Shown here one piece after another: positions 42,901 to 55,697 of a stretch of 64,000 nt of DNA; position 1 is the stretch's first letter; the number at the start of each line of letters is the position of its first letter. The translations under genes and the position numbers were made by a program. Under the pieces are notes generated by a model, which did no database searches, was not told where the DNA came from, and saw nothing but the letters and a program-made list of their open reading frames with translations. The DNA comes from Sitta carolinensis (taxonomy: Eukaryota > Chordata > Aves > Passeriformes > Sittidae): the NCBI GenBank assembly GCA_032173965.1, contig CM063288.1, positions 19,689,501 through 19,753,500 on the forward strand, written 5' to 3'.

Positions 42901-45900
42901 TGCTTATTATGCAAAATGAGGGAAACACTGAATTAAATTAGAAGTCAACAGATTTGCTACAAAGAAAGAATGCTTTCTTTTTAAATGATGCATTTTTAAT
43001 GCAAGCCTACTTTTAACAGTAAGCTATACTATATCAAAATTAATAACTGACTTCTGTAAACAAAATTTTAACAGTGCCTGATACCTTGATTTTCCTATTA
43101 TCCATGGAAATGTGTGTTTCTTTCAGTGACTTTAAGATTTCACCAGATCTATGGAATGTTCCCATACACTTTAAATATGGTGAACTACTGTACCTTCCGT
43201 ATACACTTTCTAGACCTTTCCCATTCACAGAACACTGGTAAATGGGTGCAGGATGGAGATGATAGGAAAACATTAGGAGTGGAAAATCTACTAGCTGATT
43301 ATAAATAGTATGTGCATATTGCACCAAATTATGCTTTTCTAAGAGTATTTCTTGATTCTGTATTTGTCTGATGATTTACAGCATAAGTGCTAGGTATCTG
43401 TTACTGAATTTCAAGAGTATCTTAGGTGTTGTATCATTTTTATTTATCTTTTTTTAAAATTTATACTCCTAATGTTAAATCAAATGTAATTGTTTTTGTG
43501 AAATCAGATTTGAAAGAGGTGAGATACAACCAGTACAAGTTAGAAATTTTTGAAAGTTATTTTACAGCTCTTTTGGTTCTAAAGAAACCGTAACTTTTTT
43601 AAAGTTTCCAGTTCCAGGGATGAGAAGGAACAAATGGTTTTGTGATGTTGGAAATCTTCCTACTGTTGCTTGTGGTCTGGATAAAAAGGGATTTTGCTGC
43701 TCGTGCTTTTCACATATCGTTATCCATTATCCACCTTAGGCCATTACATTTTAGTACAAAGATTTGTTTTAAAGAGGAAAAGGGTTAATCATTACTATTT
43801 TGAGTTAACTATGTAGAATTGATGCAGCCTTTAAGTCTGGAATGTGAAGGGAACTTCAGTAAGAGACACTGGTATAGTAGTTAATGGTGCTGTTTAAATG
43901 CATTTTGTGGAACAGTTCCACAGTTTAGCCTTTAGGGAGCGGTGGGAAATTGAACCATTTGTTTACAATCAGTTTATTTAATCTGAAACCACTGACACTA
44001 AAATGCCTGGTCCCTAAACGGATAGTTAATGCATTGCATCTTTCTGAAGTTTTCCATATCTTAGCATACTTGGATGTCTTTAGCATTTGACCTTACTTCC
44101 TAGCTTTACATTCTGAGGTTAAATTCAACTTTTAAAAAATATTGGTTTATTTCTAATGACTAGTAAGTACAGTTAATCCCATTTTAATGTAAGCTTTTTT
44201 CTGAAATAATATTCACATCTATGAAGTATGTATTGCAGAGTAAAAACCACTAGTTAAGAAATGCATAATTCCAGAGTTTCATCAGGTTTGAGAAATCAGT
44301 TCTTCTGAGGGGAAGTTACTTTCCTCTTGCTTAGTCTTACTGCTATTAATAATGTGATTAGTCAAGTACTTTTAGGAAACATGTAGATAGATGAGCATGT
44401 GCCATGTGTGGGAAATTTTCAAGCAGGATGTATAACCCAGGAAAAGGATATATTTTTGCACAAATATGTGCATGTTTATGAAATAGCACATGAAACACCA
44501 TAAACTATATTTTTAAAAATAACAATAAAATTATTGGTTTAATATAGAATGCTGAAGCATTCCTGGCTACCATGTTTCGTGCTGAAATAACAAGTGCAAA
44601 TATGGAAATAAAAAGGTAGAGTTGTGAAATTTTCATCTTATCTGAAAGCAAATGTGATTTCTAGCCCTACTTTTCAGAAAATAAGTTTCTGGTTTCTTGG
44701 TGATATGCTGCAAGTAGAGGCCACTCTGTGATCTCTGCACAGTAGATTTACATAAGTATGACAGAGATGAAATTAGACCAGTAAATCAAAATGAACAGTT
44801 GTATATGCCCCAAAGCTTTTTTTCTGACATATTCTCTACCATTTCACCATGTACAATATTTGCATGATTTTGCCAGATACATAAGGGTGAAACATTTCAC
44901 CTTCCTCAAAATTTTGCAGAGGGTCCAGTGCTGTACAAAGATTTTAAATTAGATAAAACATTGGATGACACTGTGTGGTACATGCTGTATTGCCATACAA
45001 TTATCCTGAGCACATCATGTCAAACTACTTAGATGTCTGTAGTTATGAAAACAGGCACTAAGCCAAAGTATTTACTTAAAAATATCCACAAAACACATGG
45101 ATTTGAGCTTGGGAACACAAATCTAGAGACCTTTTATTATGGTGCAGAATGAACACTGCAAAAGGAGTTCTTCAGGATAAATAATTACAAATAAATAGCC
45201 AGTCTTATATTGGTAGTCCTTATTTCTGATGAGGGCAGTCATCTCTGCTTTACTTTTGATGAAGGAATGGCCTGAAGATGTGCCAGGGGAGGCTTAGGTT
45301 GGATATCAAGGAAGGGTTCTTCACCCAGAGGGTGGCTGGGCACTGGAACAGGCACCTATGGAAGTGGTCACAGCACCAAGCCTGTCAGAGTTTAAGAAGC
45401 ACTTGCCATTGCTTTTGGACACATGGTGTGACTCTTGGGGATGTCCTGTGCAAGGCCACGAGTTGGACTTTATGGTCCTTGTGTGTGCCTTCCAACTCAG
45501 AGTATTCTGTGAATGTATGACATAACTGGAAAGCAACAGTAAGTGTATTTAACCAGATACAGGTGTCTTCTGTGCAGTGGTTAGATCAGTCAAAATGTTT
45601 GGAAAATCACCATTTAGAGAAAGTTTTTAATAAATATTGGGAGACAATATATTTACATACAGAAACTGTAGTTACTTCCATGTAGTTACTCCCATGGTTT
45701 GTAAAGTTCTTGTCACTCTGAATAGCTTGCTTTCTTAGACTACAGATAATTTTATATTTATAAAAGCATTTGTTAAAACAGGATTTGATAAGAAAAACAG
45801 TTATTGTTTTATTTATGGGTTTTTTTGGAACACCAAAACTACTACATTCTAGATCATGAAAGAGAGCTGTTGGAGAGGGTACTACCTTTGACAGATAAAG

Positions 45901-48900
45901 AAATTTGTCATAAACAAAATGGTGTTATCAGGAAGGTAAACTACACAGTTCAAAAATACTTTTTACTCAGATATTTGTCACAAGTCAACTTTTCAGTTAG
46001 TGGAATATCAATGATAAGATTAAAAAATTATGAGATTCCCCTTGAATATTTTATTGTGTCAGTGCTATCTAAAAACTGTTCAATGGTTGTAAAATTCCCA
46101 TCAATAACATACCTTAAAAGATACCTGAACAACCAATGTCACGTGAATCCCTTCTGTCGCTGTGGAGCGGCAAAGAAACAACAACATGGAGTTCTCAGAA
46201 GGCAAAATAAGAACTAACTTTATTGGAAGTTAATTGTACTTTTATAGTGTACGTCGTTGTCTAGACATTGATTGGTTGAGAAAGACACTGGCCTTTGGTA
46301 AACAACTCAGCAAAACCAGCATGTTTCTCACACATTGCATGATCTTCGAAAACACCAAGTACTAAGTTACATTCTTTTCTCCTGCTTTCCCAGGACTTAG
46401 CATGAGAAAGCTCAAACTGCTTCTCCCTGATCACTGTCAACATTGACATCTTCCCTCCCTCCTTGTGACATATTTTAAATCTGAGTTTTATTAGTGCAAC
46501 TCAGTGCCATTTGTTTTGTAAAAACTGGCATAATTAACTTCAGTGATGAGGTGGAGGAAATCTACTTTATTCTTTTAAATACACCATGTTTCTCCAAACC
46601 TACTAAAAGGCAGGAGTTGATATTTTGATAGACTTGCCTAAAGAATTTGCAATATCACATTGTTGAGAAAGTCACTGCGTGGAAAATAACTCAGTTATTA
46701 TATAATGATAATCTCATATCATTATTCAGAGTCAGCAATGTCTCTAGTTTTGAATATCTGTGTCTCTGGTCCAGAACTTTTTCCAGTACTTCTCACTTCA
46801 GATGTAATTTTGTTCCTGTTTGATCTTAATTGACTATTTTAGTGGTTCTTTTTTCTTTCTTGTGACAACTGAAGCTAATATCTAGAGAAACTAATACTTG
46901 AAAACCATACTCTTCTGATTTAAAAAAATTAAAAAGGAAGTATTGCAGAATTCTAAATTTTCTAATTGCTTTTCCATATTTTCTTCAGTATAAGGTAGGA
47001 TATTTTCTTGGCTCTGTGTGGCTACAGAGGAATCTGTCTTTGAAGTTCACTGATCACATTCTTCTCTTCGTGTTTTAAAGAACATCTGATGGCTCTTCCC
47101 CATGCCAATAATTAGTGGAATGGTTTGCTCAACCTGCCAGTTCTTCTCAATACCAATGTAGACAGGTAGTACCTTTAGAAGTACAACAATACCAAGACAA
47201 TGCATGGCAGTTAATAAGTGAGAGCTGAGGTGGCAGTTGCTACCATCTAACAGTGTACTTGTGGTGAAATAACCTTAAATTTGTAAACTAACTGGCACAT
47301 GTTCTTGCTGTTACTTAACGTAATTGTTTACAAATAGGTTTACTTAAATACTATAAAACCTGTCTTCATTAATGCTTAATGGCTTTATAGGTAGGAAGGT
47401 ATTGGTTCTTAATTCAGTTCAAACATATTTGCATCCCTTTTTCATTTGCTATATGTTATTTAACAGAATTGTTAAAAGCAATTTGTTCTTTGCAAGGGAA
47501 CATGGACCAAAAAAAAGACAATACTATTTAGTGTCGGTCCGCTCCAAACTCTTAAAATTGACCATAATCATTCCAATTAATTGTTTATCCAAATCATTTA
47601 TATGTTTAAATATATATTTGTGAGAGCTGTGTCATGATTTATGAAGACAACTAAGTATAAGGAAGAATTTGGCCTATTAATTCTAGAGATAAAGCTTGGA
47701 GCTGGAGAAGATCTGTGGAAGTACATATTGTTGTCAATTCAATTCTTTCTTTGTCATTTTTCAGGTATTACTATCTTGCTTTCAAGGCACACGAGACTCC
47801 CCTTGGTAGCAGAGAAAACTGTCTTGCCATTTTGGAGAAATCTAAACTAGACAACTGGATTCTTGGGAAAACCAAGGTAGAGGGTACTAACATTTTCACA
47901 AGAATAGTATACTTTTACAAATCATGTCTAATAGTCGTTCAAAAAGTACTTCATGAATGAACAAAAGAGCAAGGAATTTGCTCTGATTGGCTTCCCAGGT
48001 TATGTAAGTGCCTTCCCAAGGTAGCTGAGTTAGTGCTGCAAGAGGAGGGGGTGCATTGGGCACCTCCCCAAAGTGCATTCAGCACATGGCTGCCTTGATA
48101 AGGACAGTACATCTGTCAGTGACTGCTGATGTAGTGACTCCCTGAAGTTTCCCATGCTCATAATAATGACGTAGCTGAAAAGTCACAATTTGACCCATCC
48201 TGTGGGCCTGGTAGGTACGATTATCCATTCATGGAATTTCAGGTAAGCTCCTTCTAGCTCCATCAAAGGCCTTTGTTGGTGGTTTAAAATGGAGTGGATG
48301 ACTTCTTTTAAAAGGACGTTGCACAGTACTTTGAGTTATTTTACATTATACAAAGGAAGAACTGTGGCAATTTTCTTGCCCAAGACCCAGATAAAGTGTA
48401 TGTAAGCACCCATAGAATTTGCCTCCTGAGGGAGAATGCTTTTAGACAATATTATGTCTAAGCCCAAATTCAACCCAGGATTTGTGTTTCTACTGACAAG
48501 AAAGGTCATCATTCAAAATTTCATACCTGAAAAGATCTCAGTGTCCAATTTACTTTTTAAAGGGGGTAAATGTGGAATTTATTTTCACAGGATCACAGAA
48601 TATACTGAGTTGGAAGGGACCTGCAAGGATCATCAAGTCCAGCTCCTAAGTGAATGGCCCATACAGGAGTTGAACTCCACCTTGTTGTTATTAGCACCAT
48701 GCTCTAAGCAACTAAGTTAATCTTTGGTTTAGCAATGGGGTGATTATAATCAGCGGAATAAGGAAGTTCCACAAGTACACAAGAGCAAATAATTGATTCA
48801 CAAGTTTGCTATAATATGTACAATCAGTATCAGTATTTTTCTAGTTTTCTCAGCAATGACACTCTTGAATAGGCTTGCTGGAAGACTAATGAAAGGGCAG

Positions 48901-51900
48901 AATACAAGAGGTTATAATACTGATTGTAATACTGATTTTTTTGTTTTCTCTTGTTCCATTACAGGTTTTTCTGAAGTATTACCATATAGAACAGTTAAAT
49001 TTGTTCCTGCGAGAAGTTATAGGAAGGGTGGTGGTCATGCAAGCCTACATCAAGGGATGGCTCGGAGCAAGGAGGTACAAGAAAGTCAAAGATAAAAGAG
49101 TAAATAGTGCTATTACTATACAGTCAGGTAAATGTTCATATTCCCTATTTTACTTAGTGTCTTTGTATTTCAATGAGTTAAATTGCATGTACATTGTTAA
49201 TTTATTAATTACACTTTATTATGAAATTTGAATGACTGGACATGTTTTCTCTCCAACTCATTGATGCAGAAATTACTGATTTACTTCTAAAGTGTCATCT
49301 TAGTATTTGATAATGTCTTTATTTAAATATTCTAGTATTTTGAATGTGATGCCTGTGCACAAAATGAAAATATTGTTAGGCATGTCTGTAATAACATGCA
49401 GCACATAATTGAAATGTGGTAGCACATGTCCCTGCCCATATACCAGAATTCCATACTTACATCAAAAGATGGGCCTGAGAGACTGATTATCAGTAATTTA
49501 GCAGGTTTCCTTGTAGTGATTTGGGGAACTGTGTGAGCAAGAATGATGATGTGCCTTTGTCTTTTAGGTTAGGACATCAGTAAGCACATGGTGACAATTA
49601 AAATTTGAATGAGTGAAGTGGTGTTTGAAGTTGTGAGGATGTGAATACTGCAGTCATGAACCCAGAGTTCAACATGTGGGTGGGTGGGTGGGGAAGAGCT
49701 ATTCGGGGTGGGGGCTGAAGTAATTATGGCAGAAGAAATGAAAGTTTCAGCACATCTCTGACCCTGTAGACTCTGTAGCACTTCCTTAAATAAATGTAAT
49801 TTCCAGCACATGGTTTTGTATTTTTAGCCTGGAGAGGATATGAAGCTCGCAGGAAGTACAAGGAAATAAAGAACAGAAGAACTGATGCTGCTATACATAT
49901 TCAGGCAGGTAATTAAAACAGTATTTCAATTGCCAACACCTATTTTTCTGTGTGTGATTTTGTGTGTGTCACTGTTTATAACCAAAAAAAACCAAAAGTA
50001 AATCCAAACAAAAGCTATCAAAAACATAAAAACATTACTTCTGATTATTTTTGCTTCAGTATCAAATGGTATCAGTGACAGGTATCAGACACTTTGGGCC
50101 TTTTATCAGTACTTCTCTAAAAGCAAAATATAGTAATTGAAAGCTGTTAAGTTAATTCCTGGCTAAAAGTGTGAATGGGATACACTAGACATGTAGTTCT
50201 CTGTCTTTGTTTGGAGCACTGATACTGGCAGGTTGCCAGGTTTTTGTTTTGACTTCTTGCTGGGTGTGCCAGCTTTGACCAATCTTTTGACAATCTGCCA
50301 GACTCCTATGCAGCCATATCAATATGAATTTGAATAAACTTTAAAGAGATTATTGGAGGAACAGGCCCATAGGGCTGTGTAGGTCTCTAGTAGAGAGCAG
50401 AGTACCATATGGCACAGAAATCTAAGAACCAGTGCTGTGAATGCTGTGAACTCAATGGTGTTTTCAGATGCTGCCAATATGAAGCAGCCTCCATATGAGG
50501 CAGTGCACTACACCTTCTCTGTCCAACTTCAGGTTCAAGGACTGCGACTGATAGAAAACGATTGTAGCTAATGTGTTTACAGATAAACCAAGATACCACT
50601 TCTTCCAGCTTCCTGTGCTGCAATTCCTTAAGCTTTGTCACCTCTTGTTCCGTATCTTATCGTCTGAAATCTATATGAAAACTACTTGTAGTATTATTTT
50701 ACTTGTTCTCAAACTATTCCCAGTAAATTCATTAATTTTTGTGTTGTCTAGTTTGCTACTCTGAAATTAAGTGTTGCTATGACTTTCAGCAGAAAACAGA
50801 ATACCATTCTAGTTACCAAAAGGAGCAGAATATCATTAGGATCAAATAATAATTTGTAGCTTTGCATATGTACTGGTATGTAAAATCATAAAGCACTAGA
50901 GTTAAGTGCAGTATATTCTATTAAATGGAAGAAATCTTTCCTTGTGTTAGCAACAAGTGCTGAAGGATTGCACAGGTACTCTCTCTCATTCTTCCTCTCT
51001 TTTGTGTTGTCATTTTCAGTTTTCATGATAGCACAGAGTAGATCTTAAAGTACCCCCCTGCTACTCTTTCCTCGAGTATTAGCTACCTTTACAAGTTTAT
51101 ACATACCTGAACTTTGATTACAACAGCCTTTTGTTGAAGAAAGGAAAGTGAAACTGTTAAGCTGTGACTGTCTCACTGTTATGAGCTCCTGAAGGTGAGA
51201 GTTACCCCCAGTGCAATAGGCAGCTTGTGTGTAGCATTATCACTTGGAGACTGCAGGGGATATTGTGCCTTAGAGTTTTATCCAGACAGATTTTTAGCTC
51301 TTTAGAGAAAGATACTGGTATTCTGCTGTTAACACACATGGAAGAGATTCAGAGTTCTGTTGCTTCCTGCCATCTTTTAGACACTGTGTTGAACATGGCA
51401 GAGCAGAGACAGTGGGAGTGAATTTGGATACTGTTGAGCCCTCTGGACCTAATGCTGGAGTAATGTTGTTGGTACTATTCCCTTCAACCCACACAGTGAT
51501 TTCCTTTGTAACCTGGCACTTGACTGTTTCAGTGCTCAGCCTGGGTGAATAAACATTACAGACTACAAGGTTAAGGATGACACAGTTAACCTTTGTATTA
51601 ATTAGGCTGGCTGCTCCTCCTGTCTTTAGTACTCCAGTAGAATGGGAATAATAATAACAATAACAATAACAATAATAATAATTCTCAACACATTTCTGTC
51701 TGCCTTTGGGAACCTATATCTAGGACTACTTGTTTGAAAATATTTCTTGTGCAGGTTTTCTCTTCTCGATATGCTAATTTTTCTGTATTGCAAATCAAAG
51801 CTTATGCTTGCTGATCATGGCCATTTTCCAGGTTTTAAAATACAGTGACAATTTTTAAAGGTATTGTTTACCTAACATTACCCAGTCCAAGTGCCTAGTG

Positions 51901-54900
51901 ACATGGAGACAAAAGGTACTCTAAATCTCTCCCTTCCCTGCACATCCTACAGTGTGAGGGTAGTTGAAGATACATTCTAGTAAAATGGAGTATAATCACC
52001 TTTGTATTTTTTCTAAAGAGCCATTTCAGGCAGTGAGATAAATTGTTTGCATTCATCATGCACATTAGTGAAACCATATAATTAAACTATATGTACTTCC
52101 CTCTCCTTTCCCTCCCCCGGCCCCCGCTCAAGCAGGCCTTGGAATTTAGGAAGCATTTGGCTTACATGTTTCTACAGAACAGCGCATATTGAAATTTGTT
52201 TTCCTTTCATCTCTTTCCCAATAAAAGCAGCCGCTCAGCTTATCCCTTTAGCTTCCTCAGAACTTCCTTTCAGAATTCCCGATCTATTACAGCACATTCA
52301 CATACCAGAAACAAGATGCCTTTTCATGCTGTCAACCTTTTTCATCTGAAATGTAAATTAATTCTTGCTGGTACGCTTTGACAGAGATCAAAGTAGGGGT
52401 ATTAACCTTATTGGGCCTTCTCCTCATCAGAATCAGTTCCAAAGACTGCAAGGGTAGTGTTAGGAGGCCAGTCTTCACTGTTATCTATGGCCCTCCTCCA
52501 GGCAGTCCTCTGTCTACAAGTCAGCATTTCAAAGGCGCTGATTTCTTTTGTAAATGACCTTATCATTACTTTAAACTGTGTGAAAAATGATTTGCCTGAA
52601 TAATTCTTGCAGGATTATCCTGCTCATTTTAATTGTGGGGGGACTTCATTCAGGTTCCAGGATATTGTTTAAGTGGTTTTGACAGCAAGTGATCATAGCC
52701 TGATAAAAAGGAGGAACACAGCTCCTGATTGGAAACCTCTTGACTTCTTCAGATTGTTCATTTCTTGCAAGTCAGTCTTTGAGGTAGGCTGCATTTGCAT
52801 TTTAAAAATAAACAGATGCCTTTCAAATACATGAGCTGGTGGTCTGGAGATCTCTGTGGGCCCAGCAGTTCACTACCCATTGAAGAAATGTTGGAAGAAA
52901 AAACAAACCTAGAAAAAAAGCCCAACCCTCACAATATACATGAGGATAAAATTCCTGAGTGTATTATATTACAACAAAAAAAGTCATTATTTCAGATGGG
53001 GAGAAACCCTCACTAGAAAAAAAAAAAAAAAAGATTATTGAATTTAAATTAAACAGGGAAGAAAAAGCTAACCTATTTCAGCATGTTTCCATCTCAGGTT
53101 CTCAGAACACACAGATGTTATTAGACTCATGGCTAAAATGGTACAGGGTAAACAAGGTCTTTCCTCCTACCTCCAGTCACACTTTCTCAAACTGTGAAGG
53201 TTAGAAAATACTAGTTTTTAACTCAGTAACAAATTGTAAAGAATGATTTTGTGTTAAGTGTTTGAGTTGACAGTACTTTGTATTTCTGAGTATTTCTTTA
53301 TAATTGGAATTTACAGTGTTCGGATTCACATCTACATAAGAGGGAAAAATATATTGTCAAAGATTTTCTAAAATTATTTTGCCAGATTCACAGCTGGTTT
53401 AAATCAGTGTATATCCATTGAATTATCTCACTGAAATGTTGCTTCATTGATTTACCTCGCATGCAAGTCTCATTAAATGGTTATTTTAGAATAATTAATA
53501 TTTAGAATTAATAAGAATTTAAAGCAACTGATAATACAACTATGAAAGTATTTTTTCTAGTTATGATAGCATGTATTTCCATGCAGTGTGACTTGTCCCA
53601 AAAGACTTAAGGGAGGATTTTAATCTGGTTATTTTATTTGTGAACTGACATTGCCAAAATGCCAAATGAGTGGTGCATGCAATTCATTTAGATCTGAGGT
53701 GACATCACTGAATTCGTTTTAATTAGGTCCACTTTAGCCATCTGGAATATACTGTGCAGCTCTGGTCAAGACTGAGTTTAACTATGCTTCCAGAGGTGAA
53801 AGGCAAATGACTAATCCACTGAGCCACCATCTCCTCCTCCAACACGTGCTCACACACTCACCATATGTCATATTGTATTAGAAAATTCTTTATCAAGAAC
53901 TCTAGATTTGGGCTCTTTTCCTTAAATAAAAAGTGGTGGATGTTTAGAGGGAAGCATCCCTTTGTAAATTGCTTGCTTTCTGTAACTTCTGCTGATGCGG
54001 TGTTGCTCACATATCTCTAACGTACTTCTGGCAAAATTTACTCCATTTTAATATAAAAAAAAATAAAGAGGGACAGAGAACAGCTGCAATTTACTTGTTT
54101 TCATTTATAATAAATGTAAGCTTTTAATAAAAGCATTGCCTTTGGGACTTTCAGCAGCGAAAATATGTTTGTTTCAGTAGAAGACAAGGAAGTATTTTTT
54201 GCATATTTATTCCTATGTTTATTCATCTTTTTGTGTTACTATGTGTGTGTGTGTGTACATGTAGTCAGCTAATACCATTGTATAGGTCTAAGAGTTTAAT
54301 GAGTAAAATGTTCCAAAAACTTCTAAATTAACTTGATAAATATATCTAAAACTGTTTTCTTAAAAATTTTCTATAAAATTACTTCCAAATAGCAGATCCA
54401 TTTTACTTTTTTATATGAGTAATTTTCTTTCTTTTAACTACATTTTCATTGTAAATAACGTTGAAGATATGTTTCTCATAATAGCAGCTGAACTGATTTA
54501 TCATATTATCTTAATTTCACAGTCAGGGTAAACCACACTGGTTTGTATAGGCTGCACAGCTTTGGTTAACTTTACTCTCCCATCTCGTTGTGTTCTGTAC
54601 TAGCTTACAACAGCCTTCATGTTTACTATATCTCTAGTAACCATTACAGGCCTAATGCTCATATGCAGGGAGCATTTTAGAAAAGTGAGAAGGCCTTATA
54701 AAGTATGGGTGTTTATATTCTGTCCCCATCTCTGAGCCAAGCTCTGTCAGTGTTCAAATGTATAATTTTTCTCCTGATTTTGAAGAGAAAAAATGTAGAC
54801 TGGATTTCATGCCAAAATCAGGAGGGACAGTGTACAATAAATTCTCTTCCTTCCTGATATTGCCAGAATTTCATAGTCATCTTCACTTTTTTATTAGACC

Positions 54901-55651
54901 AAATCTCAAGACTTGTATCAGAGACTGTGATACATGGTGGTCAAAGCACCAAGTCTGACACCGTTCAAGAAGCGTTTGGGCAATGCTCTCAGGCACATGG
55001 TGTGACTCTTCAGGATGGTCCTGTGCTGAGCCAGGAGTTGGACTTGATGATCCTTGTTGGTCCCTTCCAACTCAGCATGTTCTGTGAACTCTATGTCCAA
55101 GTGTTGATGTGCATCAGCAGCACCAGACCAGATGACAGCCTTAGTGAGTCTTGGTAATAGTCACTGTTTGTTACTGATAGTTACCATTTGTTTGTGAGAA
55201 CTCATAACTTCCATCTCAGCATGCTTCTGCTGGAGAACTTAGGAGTTTTTTCTGCTGTTAAACATGCATCACCCAATATCCATCTAGAGAGGGGAAAGGG
55301 GAAGTATTCATGGCACCCAACAAAGGATGTGACTCTATGCCTTCTACTGCTCATTAGAACTAATTTGACATGGAATGAGTAATCAGATTCATGGGCTCTA
55401 ATTAATCTCAGATGCTGTTAGTTAAGTTGCTGAATGCTCTTTTAACTAGACAAATTAAGAAAGTGATGTGCTGTTCCTAGCAAATCAGCTACCTTCTCTT
55501 TAGCAAGCATGAGCTTTCATTTCTGAGTTGCTGTTATATGCTAGTTTAGGTGATGTCACAGAATAAAAATGTGTATGTGTAGAAAAAGACTGCTTCACAT
55601 TATTTTTTTAATGACTGAGAATTAATCCTTCTACTGTTTTAAAACTGCGTC

Positions 55652-55697
<46 letters not shown>

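Larger units (their letters stand above)
39551..47764 (+). other. MYO3B intron, 8.2 kb, with CR1 and LTR insertions
   Basis: This intron holds a decayed CR1 reverse-transcriptase fragment (about 40330), a CR1 3' end (about 45270) and a solo LTR (about 46155). It is the most transposon-rich intron in the window. Confidence 0.85.

Noticed and set aside
45804..46217. 137-codon open frame before the LTR
   Set aside because: It runs into the LTR, matches no family I recognise, and has AT-driven composition.
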